Part shown: piece by piece, positions 16,415 through 23,317 of the stretch
Layout: each line of letters begins with the position of its first letter
How positions within the stretch are numbered: the first letter of the stretch is position 1
Assembly: GCF_014905555.1 (NCBI RefSeq)
Contig: NZ_BNGS01000006.1
Location: 186,001-250,000 of the forward strand
Direction: 5' to 3'
Origin: Streptomyces sp. Y2F8-2
Lineage (GTDB): Bacteria > Actinomycetota > Actinomycetes > Streptomycetales > Streptomycetaceae
Length of the DNA: 64,000 nucleotides
Notes under the pieces: model-generated
What the model was told of the DNA's origin: nothing
The model's input: the letters and a program-made list of their open reading frames with translations, nothing else
Databases searched by the model: none
Made by a program: the position numbers and the translations under genes

Positions 16415-17623
16415 ATGGCGGGTGAGGGGATGACGGCCGGACAGCGTGCGGACCGCTCCGAGAGCTTCGGGGAAGCTCTGCTGGGAGAGGTCCTCGATCG
16501 CGCGCATGAACTGCCGCCCCATCTCATCGGGCCATTGGTCGCCGACGTGGTGGAACGGCTCGGGGGCCGTCGGCCGCAGGTGCTGCTGCAGGACTACGGC
16601 CAACTGCTGCTCGTACCCCTGCCCGGCGACGGCCTCACGGACGGCGAACCGGAGGTGATCGACGACTCCGAGGCAGGCCGCTGCTTTCTCGACGCTCACC
16701 CCGTCGAGCTGCCCGAGGACGACGGCGTGCGAATCTTCCTGCCGCTACTGGACGGCGGCGACCAGGTCGGGGTCATGGCAGTGACGCTGGACAGCATCGA
16801 TGACGACGACCGCCGCATACTGCACAGGATCGCCGGCCTCGTGGCCGACCTGCTCGTGACCAAGCACGGCTACTCCGACCTCTTCTTCGGCGTCCGACGC
16901 AGGGAACCGATAAGCGTCGCCGCCGAGATCCAGTGGGCTCTGCTGCCACCGCTGGCGATGATCATGCCTCGGGTCGCCGTGGCCGGGATCCTGGAGCCCG
17001 CCTATGACGTGGCGGGTGACAGCTTCGACTACGCCCTCAACGGAGACATCCTGCACGTCGCCATGATCGACGCGATGGGGCACGGACTGGGCGCGGCCAC
17101 GATGGCGACCGTGGCCATCGGCTCCTACCGCCACGCCCGCCGCGCCAGCACCGGGCTGCCGGAGATCTACGCCTTCATGGACCGCGCCGTGGCGGACCAA
17201 TTCGGCCCCGAGCACTTCGTCACCGCGCAAATGCTGCAGCTGGACACCAAGACGGGGCATCTTCAGTGGGTCAACGCCGGGCACCCGTCACCGATGCTCA
17301 TCCGTGATCACCGCGTCACACTCCGGCTGACCGGTCCGACGACCCTCCCTGTCGGCTTCGGGGGTCCGCACCCGCAGACGAGCGAGATGAAGCTGGAGCC
17401 GGGGGACCGCCTCCTCTGCTTCACGGACGGACTGATCGAGGAGCACAAGACCGGGGAGGACGAGTTCGGGGAGGACCTGATGATCGACTGGGTGAACCAG
17501 TTGGAGAGAACCGGCCGCGGAATCCGGGCGGTGGCGCGGTCCCTGTCCCACACGCTCAAGCGGGCGCGGGGCGGACACACCACGGATGACGCGACGCTGC
17601 TCCTGGTGGAGTGGCGCGGATGA
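16415..17623 (+). CDS. PP2C/SpoIIE-family serine phosphatase with N-terminal GAF-like region
   Basis: A 402-residue protein. The N-terminal half (about 20-160) is GAF-like; the C-terminal half (about 185-400) is a SpoIIE phosphatase with A-G-D-S-F-D, D-A-M-G-H-G-L-G-A-A, N-A-G-H-P-S-P, T-D-G-L-I-E-E and T-D-D-A-T-L-L, the metal-binding set. It likely dephosphorylates a STAS-type protein; the STAS-GNAT gene 0.9 kb upstream is a candidate partner. An ATG at 16430 is an alternative start. Only two bases separate its stop from that of the convergent DUF5994 gene. Confidence 0.88.
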   Translation: MAGEGMTAGQRADRSESFGEALLGEVLDRAHELPPHLIGPLVADVVERLGGRRPQVLLQDYGQLLLVPLPGDGLTDGEPEVIDDSEAGRCFLDAHPVELPEDDGVRIFLPLLDGGDQVGVMAVTLDSIDDDDRRILHRIAGLVADLLVTKHGYSDLFFGVRRREPISVAAEIQWALLPPLAMIMPRVAVAGILEPAYDVAGDSFDYALNGDILHVAMIDAMGHGLGAATMATVAIGSYRHARRASTGLPEIYAFMDRAVADQFGPEHFVTAQMLQLDTKTGHLQWVNAGHPSPMLIRDHRVTLRLTGPTTLPVGFGGPHPQTSEMKLEPGDRLLCFTDGLIEEHKTGEDEFGEDLMIDWVNQLERTGRGIRAVARSLSHTLKRARGGHTTDDATLLLVEWRG

Positions 17624-17625
17624 CC

Positions 17626-18108
17626 TCACTCTGGTGGCACCTGCGCGCTTACTGTGTCGATGAGTATCTGATTCGCCTGGGTGACGTTGTCGGCCCGGAC
17701 GGCCTGAGCCATCGCGGCATGGGCGGCCTCGGGTGCTGTGTCCGGCGGAACCACCAGCATCGAGAAGATGTCCTGGTCACCTCGGGTGATCAGCACGGTG
17801 TCGTCGCCCAGCGGAAAGGAGTCGATGTGTACCACTCGGTCGTCGACGACGATCCGCGTCGGGAGCCCTTCCCAGGCCGTGGTGTCCAGCCCGACGCGCG
17901 TGACGGGGCCGAGATGACCGGTGAGGGCGCTCAGCAGCGCGGGCAGCTCGGCGGCGATGTCGCGCGACCGCGGCCACCACGCACCGTCAAGGACGCCTTC
18001 GCGCGACTCCGTGGTCTCCAGCCTGAGCAGCGCACATCCTGGCTGCACGGCCTCGTGAACACCGCTGGGCAGATGCCGGGAAACAGGCCGTGCATCGGAG
18101 CCGGTCAT
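17626..18108 (-). CDS. DUF5994 family protein, copy 2
   Basis: A 160-residue homologue of the protein at 15778-16290, with the same G-V-L-D-G-A-W-W-P-R-S-R signature and V-V-P-P-D strand. ATG at 18106-18108; a GTG nine bases earlier is possible. The frame stays open to 18414, but the extension runs through the tRNA-derived segment and yields the well-known spurious string P-P-A-G-F-E-P-A-T, so it is not coding. Function unknown. Confidence 0.78.
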   Translation of the reverse strand: MTGSDARPVSRHLPSGVHEAVQPGCALLRLETTESREGVLDGAWWPRSRDIAAELPALLSALTGHLGPVTRVGLDTTAWEGLPTRIVVDDRVVHIDSFPLGDDTVLITRGDQDIFSMLVVPPDTAPEAAHAAMAQAVRADNVTQANQILIDTVSAQVPPE

Positions 18109-18356
18109 GAGGATCACCCGTCTTCGGGAATCGGCGCGATCACGGGACTCGCCTCGCCTTTTACACGCTACTCCTCGTGCCACGGGGCCGATTTTCAAGA
18201 TTCGCCCTGTCCCGGGCAGCCAGCTGGCCAGAACGGATTCGGCACACATGAGACCGGGAAACCCCGTGAACACGTGAGAACTACAGAGGGGTGTTTCCCC
18301 AGGCCAGACGCCATTTGGCTGCTGTTTCCGCAGGTCACAGCCCCTTCCAGGGAAAA

Positions 18357-18401
18357 CTCCTAAAGCGGGTGTCGCAGGTTCGAATCCTGCCGGGGGCACC
18401 A
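18357..18401 (+). other. 3' fragment of tRNA-Arg(CCU), likely attachment site
   Basis: The sequence runs from the anticodon loop (CTCCTAA, anticodon CCT) through the T arm (GGTTCGAATCC) to the acceptor 3' strand and an encoded CCA. The 5' half of the tRNA is absent upstream, so this is not a functional gene but the kind of 3' identity block left by an element that integrates into a tRNA gene. A near-identical copy lies at 22697-22738, and an integrase remnant starts 70 bp downstream. Confidence 0.75.
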
Positions 18402-18405
18402 GCCA

Positions 18406-18439
18406 AAAGGCCACCTACCGATCTTGGTAGGTGGCCTTT
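18406..18439 (+). terminator. Terminator hairpin after the tRNA fragment
   Basis: A 14-bp perfect stem (18406-18419 with 18426-18439), 6-base loop, ending in a short T run. It is placed as a tRNA terminator would be. Confidence 0.75.
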
Positions 18440-18469
18440 GACATCCAGCTTTGACATCGACGAGGGCGG

Positions 18470-18652
18470 TCACTGACGACCGGGGCGCCTCCTGAGCAGG
18501 CGGTCCATGTGGCTCATGGCCTCCCGCTGGGTGTCCTGGACGACGTGGGTGTAGACGTCCATGGTGATGCTGATCTGAGAGTGGCCGAGGATCTCCATGA
18601 CGACGCGGGGCGCGACCCCGGCCGCTGTGAGGAGGGTCGCCTGCCTATCGCC
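18470..18652 (-). pseudogene. C-terminal remnant of a tyrosine integrase
   Basis: About 60 codons are kept: T-L-L-T-A-A-G-V-A-P-R-V-V-M-E-I-L-G-H-S leads to I-T-M-D-V-Y-T-H-V, where Tyr is the nucleophile of tyrosine recombinases, and the protein ends in an Arg-rich tail. The preceding H-x-L-R-H box and the whole N-terminal region are missing; upstream codons (A-L-P-V-G-D-R-Q) do not belong to the family. Its place beside the tRNA fragment is that of an integrase next to its attachment site, now broken. Confidence 0.75.
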
Positions 18653-18692
18653 CACCGGCAGGGCGCCGAACTTCCCGCCTGCGCCTACGACT

Positions 18693-18845
18693 TCAAAGCC
18701 CGCGCCACAGTGTCGGATCGGCTGGCAGGTCCACAGACTGCCCGACGCGCCGGCCTTCGTCGATGCCGAGTTGGTAGATCGTCAGGACCTGGCGGGCATG
18801 CTCCGCGTCCATCGCAGCGATGCGGTACTCGGCGGTCGTGTCCAT
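18693..18845 (-). pseudogene. Truncated GNAT acetyltransferase (ArsN/PAT-like N-terminus)
   Basis: The ATG lies two bases after the arsC stop. The first 30 residues, with Y-R-I-A-A-M-D-A-E-H-A and V-L-T-I-Y-Q-L-G-I-D-E-G, resemble the start of phosphinothricin/arsinothricin N-acetyltransferases. The homology then stops abruptly, and unrelated sequence runs to a stop after 50 codons. ArsN-type enzymes are known in ars operons, so this is probably the remnant of a fourth operon gene cut by the same rearrangement that removed the integrase front. Confidence 0.5.
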
Positions 18846-18847
18846 GG

Positions 18848-19264
18848 TCAGCTCGCCGAAGTGATCTCGTCGACCAGGCCGCGGATGCGCTTCTCGATCT
18901 CGTCGCGGATCGGGCGAACCGCTTCAACTCCCTGCCCGGCCGGGTCGGGGAGTTCCCAGTCGAGGTAGCGCTTGCCGGGGAAGACGGGGCAGGTGTCGCC
19001 GCAGCCCATCGTGATCACGACGTCGGACGCCTGGACCGCCTCCACCGTGAGCACCTTGGGCACCTCGGCCGAGATGTCGATGTCCAGCTCTGCCATGGCT
19101 TCGACGACGGCCGGGTTCACGGTGTCGGCAGGGGCGGAGCCGGCGGAGCGCACCTCGACGCGGTCGCCTGCCAGGTGGGTGAGGAAGGCGGCCGCCATCT
19201 GGGAGCGCCCGGCGTTGTGGACGCAGACGAACAAGACAGACGGTCGCTCAGAGGGAGAGGGCAT
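18848..19264 (-). CDS. arsC: Arsenate reductase, low-molecular-weight phosphatase type
   Basis: A 138-residue protein of the thioredoxin-linked ArsC/LMW-PTP family. The P-loop C14-V-H-N-A-G-R20 gives C-x5-R, and the redox pair is Cys88/Cys92 in M-G-C-G-D-T-C-P-V-F-P-G, followed by D-W-E-L-P-D-P with the catalytic Asp. It reduces arsenate to arsenite in the cytoplasm. ATG at 19262-19264 is preceded by a weak ribosome-binding site; the longer frame upstream is the aquaporin gene in another phase. It lies 25 bp after the aquaporin stop in an arsR-aqp-arsC transcript. Confidence 0.92.
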   Translation of the reverse strand: MPSPSERPSVLFVCVHNAGRSQMAAAFLTHLAGDRVEVRSAGSAPADTVNPAVVEAMAELDIDISAEVPKVLTVEAVQASDVVITMGCGDTCPVFPGKRYLDWELPDPAGQGVEAVRPIRDEIEKRIRGLVDEITSAS

Positions 19265-19289
19265 AGCGGGTGTCTTTCCGGGCGGCGGG

Positions 19290-20036
19290 TCAGAAGCTGG
19301 AGGAGGGAGCGGCGAGTTCGGGTTCGCCCTGTGCGGGGACGGATGCGATCGGCGTCGGTGCGGGCTGTGCGAACACGGCGGCCACCAGGCCCAGGCCGAC
19401 CACGGCACCGGCGACTTGGGCCGCGATGAACGGGCCGACCGAGGCTGGCGCGATACCGGCGAAGGTGTCGGTGAAGGCGCGGCCGACGGTGACGGCGGGG
19501 TTGGCGAACGATGTGGATGACGTGAACCAGTACGCAGCGCCGATGTAGGAAGCCACGGCCACCGAAGCGAGGTGGGCGCGACCGATACGTTCGAGCCCGA
19601 AGATCAGCAGGACGAGACCGGCGGTGGCGACCAGCTCGCCGAGCCACAGGTGACCGGCGGAGCGGTCATGGCCGGACCACTGCACCAGGGGCTTGGCGAA
19701 CATGGCATCAGCCAGGACGGCGCCGCCGATCGCTCCGGCCGTCTGGGCGGAGATGTAGACGGCCACGTCCCGGAGGGTCAGGCCGTCAGGGGTGCGCCGA
19801 CCGGTGGACCAGGCCGCGAGCGTGACGACCGGGTTGAAGTGCGCGCCGGAGACCGGCCCGAACAGCGCGATGAGCACGCCCAGCCCGAACACGGTTGCCA
19901 GCGAGTTGGCGAGTAGTTGCACGCCGACGTCGTGGGTCAGCTGTGTGGCCTGGATGCCGGAGCCGACCACCACGGCGACCAGGGCCGCCGACCCCACGGC
20001 TTCGGCGAGGGCACGGCGCCCCAGTGGCGCCCTCAC
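19290..20036 (-). CDS. Aquaporin/aquaglyceroporin (MIP family) of the ars operon
   Basis: A 248-residue membrane protein with six hydrophobic segments and the two MIP half-helix motifs, H-F-N-P-V-V-T-L (first) and F-A-N-P-A-V-T-V-G-R (second, followed by the filter Arg). GTG start at 20036 overlaps the arsR stop (GTGA). In an ars operon such a channel (AqpS type) replaces ArsB/Acr3: arsenite formed by ArsC leaves by downhill flow. No arsB/acr3 gene is present in this island, which fits. Substrate assignment is by context. Confidence 0.88.
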   Translation of the reverse strand: MRAPLGRRALAEAVGSAALVAVVVGSGIQATQLTHDVGVQLLANSLATVFGLGVLIALFGPVSGAHFNPVVTLAAWSTGRRTPDGLTLRDVAVYISAQTAGAIGGAVLADAMFAKPLVQWSGHDRSAGHLWLGELVATAGLVLLIFGLERIGRAHLASVAVASYIGAAYWFTSSTSFANPAVTVGRAFTDTFAGIAPASVGPFIAAQVAGAVVGLGLVAAVFAQPAPTPIASVPAQGEPELAAPSSSF

Positions 20037-20413
20037 GCGGTCGCCTCGGCCTTCTGCGCGGTGGCGAGGAACGCGGCGAGTCGGTCCAGGGTGCCGGGCA
20101 GCACCCAGTAGTAGACCCATGTGCCTCGGCGCTCGCAGTCGATCAGCCCCGCCTGCCTCAGCAGCTTGAGGTGATGCGAGATCGTCGGCTGGGACAGCTC
20201 GAAGGCCGGGGTCAGGTCGCACACGCAGACTTCGCCACCGGCCCGCGATGCGATCAGCGACAGCAGACGCAGGCGTATCGAGTCGCCCAGCGCCTTGAAG
20301 ATCTTCGCCAGCTCGGCCGCCTGATCCTCGTCCAAGGGGGCGGTCACCAGCCCCGGGCAGCAGGCAGCGGACTGATCGTCCTGCCCGAGCACCACCAATT
20401 CTTGCTTCGACAT
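20033..20413 (-). CDS. arsR: ArsR-family repressor
   Basis: A 126-residue winged-helix repressor. The metalloid site C-V-C-D-L lies in the E-V-C-V-C-D-L helix, then L-S-Q-P-T-I-S-H-H-L-K-L-L-R is the recognition helix and G-T-W-V-Y-Y the wing. An additional Cys pair (A-A-C-C-P-G) near the N-terminus may add to metalloid binding. It starts at ATG 20413 and is divergent from arsI across an operator-like repeat. Expected to repress arsR-aqp-arsC and arsI until arsenite or an organoarsenical binds. Confidence 0.92.
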   Translation of the reverse strand: MSKQELVVLGQDDQSAACCPGLVTAPLDEDQAAELAKIFKALGDSIRLRLLSLIASRAGGEVCVCDLTPAFELSQPTISHHLKLLRQAGLIDCERRGTWVYYWVLPGTLDRLAAFLATAQKAEATA

Positions 20414-20493
20414 ACTTCTATATTGACGATTCTCGATCCAAGGCGCAAGCTCTGTATTGACAGACATCAATGCAAGCAGATGGGAGTCGCCTC
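20414..20493. promoter_or_regulatory. Divergent arsR/arsI promoter with ArsR operator
   Basis: ATTGA-N6-TCAAT at 20456-20471 is a 16-bp inverted repeat of the kind bound by ArsR proteins; a second ATTGA half-site lies at 20422-20426. The 80-bp region is AT-rich relative to its surroundings. Confidence 0.65.
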
Positions 20494-20952
20494 ATGTCCC
20501 GTGCCCAGCTCGCCCTGCGCGTCAGTGATCTGGAAGCGTCGATCACCTTTTACTCGAAGCTGTTCGGCACCGAACCGGCCAAGCGACGCGAGGGATACGC
20601 CAACTTCGCCATCACCGAGCCCCCGCTCAAGCTCGTCCTGATCGAAGGCAGGCCCGGCGAGGAGACCCGTCTCGATCACCTTGGCGTCGAGGTCGAATCC
20701 ACCGAGCAGGTCAACGCCGCCACCACCCGGCTTAAGGACGCCGGCCTGGCCACATTCGAGGAGAACGACACCTCCTGCTGCTACGCCCTCCAGGACAAGG
20801 TCTGGGTGCACGGCCCCGGCAAGGAGCCGTGGGAGGTCTACGTCGTGAAGGCCGACGCCGACACGCTCGGCAAGAGCGCCGAGCCCAACACAACCGGTGA
20901 CGGCTGTTGCACCAGCCAGACCTCCGCTTCCACAGGTTGCAGCTGCGGCTGA
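20494..20952 (+). CDS. arsI: ArsI-like C-As lyase / cadmium-induced VOC protein
   Basis: A 152-residue vicinal-oxygen-chelate protein. The vicinal Cys95-Cys96 in N-D-T-S-C-C-Y-A-L-Q-D-K-V-W-V is the ArsI signature for binding trivalent organoarsenicals, and W-E-V-Y supplies the metal-ligand Glu; His62 in D-H-L-G is another. ArsI cleaves the carbon-arsenic bond of methylarsenite and related compounds. The C-terminus ends in a Cys-rich tail (G-C-C-T...G-C-S-C-G) that could hold extra metalloid. ATG 20494 is chosen over 20470 for GGGAG at 8 bases. It is divergent from arsR. Confidence 0.9.
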   Translation: MSRAQLALRVSDLEASITFYSKLFGTEPAKRREGYANFAITEPPLKLVLIEGRPGEETRLDHLGVEVESTEQVNAATTRLKDAGLATFEENDTSCCYALQDKVWVHGPGKEPWEVYVVKADADTLGKSAEPNTTGDGCCTSQTSASTGCSCG

Positions 20953-20975
20953 ACCAACACGAGCACCCGCCGGTG

Positions 20976-21015
20976 GTTGCTGTACAGCAACGGAGTACGG
21001 CAACCACCGCAACCG
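20976..21015. repeat. Dispersed repeat, copy 1 (palindromic GCTGTACAGC core)
   Basis: This copy contains a perfect 16-bp palindrome (20976-20991, GTTGCTGTACAGCAAC), then AGTAC and GCAACC blocks. Related copies with the same order of blocks are at 22461-22498 and 25172-25207. It lies just after arsI. Confidence 0.6.
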
Positions 21016-21124
21016 CAGCCGACCGACAAAGGCCCTCGAAGACCTCACGACCAGCGCCCTGGACCGCAATGGCCGTCCAGCCAATAGTTCGGGACGAAGC
21101 GGTCGTCCCGTTAGGGTGCGCTAC

Positions 21125-21321
21125 ATGACCGACGCCCCGGCCTGTCCCGAGTGCAGCAAGCCCATGCAGTTCGGCGGCTTCGTCCTCGTCAAGCGGGAGG
21201 ACGATGGCCGGCGGACCTGCCGGGCGCTGTGGCGGTGTACCGGTCGGCATGTCTGGTGGCGCTGGGACGACCGGCCGGAGGAGCCGTTGGAGGCCTGCCC
21301 GATACCGAGCTGTTCCGCTGA
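21125..21321 (+). pseudogene. Small zinc-ribbon protein with an apparent frameshift near its end
   Basis: From ATG 21125 about 60 codons look like a conserved actinomycete zinc-ribbon protein: C-P-E-C-S-K-P-M early, then C-R-A-L-W-R-C and H-V-W-W-R-W. After E-A-C-P the frame runs on into unrelated sequence, while the -1/+2 phase gives E-L-F-R and a stop at 21319-21321, which I take as the original end. So either a one-base indel near 21303 disrupts the last residues or the natural stop has been lost. The Cys pairs predict zinc binding; no function is known. Confidence 0.5.
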
Positions 21322-21414
21322 CATCCGACGCTGGCGCCGCCATCGCCGTACCCGCCGCCTCGGCCGCCGAGGCCGCCCCTGGTCAGCGAAGCCACGATCG
21401 GAGACTCCGGGAGC

Positions 21415-21792
21415 ATGCTGCTGCCGCTACCCCATGGGAAGACCGAGCTCATCGAGGTCGTCCGCATCACCGACCCCGTCAGGCACCTCAGTTCGGACGA
21501 CCTGGCCGGCGACACTGCCGCGATCTGGGAGGGAGACCAAGCCCAGCAAGCCCTGTCCCTGATCGCCGAGCTACCAGGAAGTGAGCCGTACCGCTGCTTC
21601 CTCCCAAGCTGGGGAATCCGGGCGCACAGCTCCACCGACCAGCTCTTCGAGATCGCCTTCTGCTTCCGCTGCCACGGTGCCCGCATCTGGGGACCGGGTC
21701 TTCCTGTCGAACAACAAGGCCAGAACTTCGACGCAGCAAGCCCTGCCGCACTTGAACTGCTCCACCGATTCCGCTCCTGCCTGCCGGACTGA
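21415..21792 (+). CDS. Hypothetical protein, conserved-looking
   Basis: A 125-residue soluble protein. Visible features are an R-C-F-L-P-S-W-G-I-R-A strand, F-E-I-A-F-C-F-R-C-H-G-A-R-I-W with a C-x2-C pair, and a C-terminal S-P-A-A-L-E-L-L-H-R-F-R helix. This gives the impression of a real compact domain, but I cannot name the family. GGAG lies about 13 bases before the ATG. It sits between the ars genes and the DUF6578 gene within the tRNA-flanked island. Confidence 0.6.
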   Translation: MLLPLPHGKTELIEVVRITDPVRHLSSDDLAGDTAAIWEGDQAQQALSLIAELPGSEPYRCFLPSWGIRAHSSTDQLFEIAFCFRCHGARIWGPGLPVEQQGQNFDAASPAALELLHRFRSCLPD

Positions 21793-21816
21793 GGTCTCAG
21801 CAGCTTGGGGACGAAG

Positions 21817-21940
21817 AGGTCGCCGTGCCAGATGCAGGGGTCAGCAGCGGTCAACAAGGGTGGCTGGTGAGTGCATCCGTGCCCGCTCGCTCGGCCAGCG
21901 AAGCCGCAGGTCACCTGCCCTACGCCTCACCCTCTCTCCT
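21817..21940. repeat. Long dispersed repeat, copy A
   Basis: About 124 bp, closely related to 45164-45286: the first 45 bases differ at only about four positions, and the rest aligns with short gaps. It ends in CTCTCCT next to a short AAAGCGGGTG block (to 21950) that also matches the tRNA-Arg fragment. No frame in it is recognisable. Confidence 0.6.
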
Positions 21941-22008
21941 AAAGCGGGTGCCGTAGAGCATGTACGAGGCCCCTGACGAACTCAGGGCGCTCGGCGGAGA
22001 AGGACGTC

Positions 22009-22428
22009 GTGACGTTGACGATTTGGGTCGATGACTGGCAGATCCAGTGCTGCGGAACGAACTTCGCGCCTGGGGACGTTGTCTCCTGGACGCTCCTGGA
22101 GGTCGATTCGGAGGACTACGCCGACGTCGTCGGTAGCGAACGTGCGGATGAGATCGACTTCCGCGAGGAGCACCACGGCCAGGAGGAGGGACATGAACCC
22201 ACCTCGGTGGAGGTACTGTCGATCGCTGAGGTCCACTGCCGTTACGAGGTACCCCCGGGCGCCACGGACAAGGTGAACTACCCCGTTCCGGGCACGACTG
22301 TGCTGGTTCCGGTCAATAAGGCGGATGGGTGGGCACAGGCCCGGCCGGACGTTCGCTTCACGGGCTACCTGGTGACCGCCCGACGTATCACAGACCTGCC
22401 GGAAGCCGCGGTTGCTCCCGGTCAATGA
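22009..22428 (+). CDS. DUF6578 family protein
   Basis: A 139-residue protein beginning T-I-W-V-D-D-W-Q-I-Q-C-C-G, with F-A-P-G-D-V-V-S-W-T-L, the conserved start of the DUF6578 family. Function unknown; the compact beta-rich pattern suggests a small barrel. GTG start at 22009 with GGAGAAGGA upstream. It is the last intact gene before the second tRNA fragment of the island. Confidence 0.8.
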   Translation: MTLTIWVDDWQIQCCGTNFAPGDVVSWTLLEVDSEDYADVVGSERADEIDFREEHHGQEEGHEPTSVEVLSIAEVHCRYEVPPGATDKVNYPVPGTTVLVPVNKADGWAQARPDVRFTGYLVTARRITDLPEAAVAPGQ

Positions 22429-22460
22429 GGAAACCGGCGGGAGAGGCTTACGGCCCGTTC

Positions 22461-22498
22461 GCTGTACAGCAGCACAGTACCCGCAACCCCAGCAACCG
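22461..22498. repeat. Dispersed repeat, copy 2
   Basis: The same ordered blocks as 20976-21015: GCTGTACAGC, AGTAC, GCAACC and GCAACCG. It lies 33 bp after the DUF6578 stop. Confidence 0.6.
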
Positions 22499-22696
22499 GC
22501 CCCGTCCACCAATGTTCTTCCATGGCCTCGGCGCGGCCGGCATGGGCCTCACTGACCGATCCGGCTAGAGCTACGGATCAGAAGGCTTCTGACATCCACC
22601 ACTGACATCAACGACGCCGGACAGGGGCATACACCAGCGTCTCTGTCCTGCCGTCGCACCAGTCGATGGCAGCAGCTGCAGCGGACGCGGATCGAA

Positions 22697-22738
22697 CTCC
22701 TAAAGCGGTGTCGCAGGTTCGAATCCTGCCGGGGGCAC
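22697..22738 (+). other. Second tRNA-Arg(CCU) 3' fragment, likely attachment site
   Basis: It matches 18357-18398 except for one missing G after the anticodon stem and loss of the encoded CCA (ends CACAG). The T arm is identical. No 5' half of a tRNA is present. With the first copy it brackets a 4.3-kb island carrying the ars genes, as expected for attL/attR of an integrated element or for successive insertions at one tRNA. Confidence 0.72.
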
Positions 22739-22743
22739 AGAGA

Positions 22744-22786
22744 GAAGGGCCAGCTCAGGAGGAGTTTCCTCCCAGGCTGGGCCTTC
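22744..22786 (+). terminator. Hairpin after the second tRNA fragment
   Basis: GAAGG-x-CCAGC pairs with GCTGG-x-CCTTC around an inner GGAGGA/TCCTCC stem. Its placement matches that of the terminator after the first fragment. Confidence 0.6.
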
Positions 22787-22885
22787 GGTGTTCGAGCCTG
22801 GCCGAACCGTGCACGCCTCGTTGGATGAGTTGCAGGCCCTAGTGGGATTCGCAACGCTTCGTCCCGGTTGTTTCAGATTCCCCGT

Positions 22886-23317
22886 CTAGCCGACCGCGAC
22901 AAACTCGAGTGGGATGTTGTCCGGGTCACGGAATACGACCGTCGAGTACACGAACGGTTCCTTTTCATCCCTGATCGGAGTGTGCTCGATTCCCAAATCG
23001 TCCAGCCATGTCATCCAGGATTCCAGGTCGGCACGCGTACGCACCTGGAACGATACGTGGTCCAGACCTGTCCGGGCTTCGAGGAATCCCTCATGCTGGT
23101 TTCCTGTGTTGGTGTGAAGCCCGATCACCAGCCCCGATTCCGGAACCACCAACAGGATGCCGTAGCCCGTCCTCTCGCGGAAGAGGTGGTTGAACTTGTA
23201 ATCCACTTGCTCGGCCCGGAAAACTCGCTTGTACCAGTCCAAGCTGTCTTCCAGGTTCGTGACGGTGAAGGACAGGTGGTGCAGGCCAGTGATTGTCGGC
23301 CCAGTTCCCTCAGTCAT
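22886..23317 (-). CDS. VOC (glyoxalase/bleomycin-resistance fold) protein
   Basis: A 143-residue single-domain VOC protein: L-H-H-L-S-F-T-V-T-N-L-E (first metal ligand His), a central G-L-D-H-V-S-F-Q-V, and D-P-D-N-I-P-L-E-F (ligand Glu). The family includes metal-dependent lyases, dioxygenases and antibiotic-sequestering proteins; the three ligand positions seem intact. It begins with ATG at 23317 (GAGGTAAGCC upstream). It lies just outside the island end and is probably monocistronic. Confidence 0.85.
   Translation of the reverse strand: MTEGTGPTITGLHHLSFTVTNLEDSLDWYKRVFRAEQVDYKFNHLFRERTGYGILLVVPESGLVIGLHTNTGNQHEGFLEARTGLDHVSFQVRTRADLESWMTWLDDLGIEHTPIRDEKEPFVYSTVVFRDPDNIPLEFVAVG

Noticed and set aside
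18357..18401. A complete tRNA-Arg gene
   Set aside because: Only the 3' part from the anticodon loop is present; no acceptor 5' strand or D arm lies upstream.
18109..18414. N-terminal extension of the DUF5994 frame containing P-P-A-G-F-E-P-A-T
   Set aside because: This string is the typical false translation of the complementary strand of a tRNA T arm; the segment is the tRNA-Arg fragment.
22549..22854. Minus-strand frame with R-Q-D-S-N-L-R-H
   Set aside because: Same artefact, produced by the second tRNA fragment.
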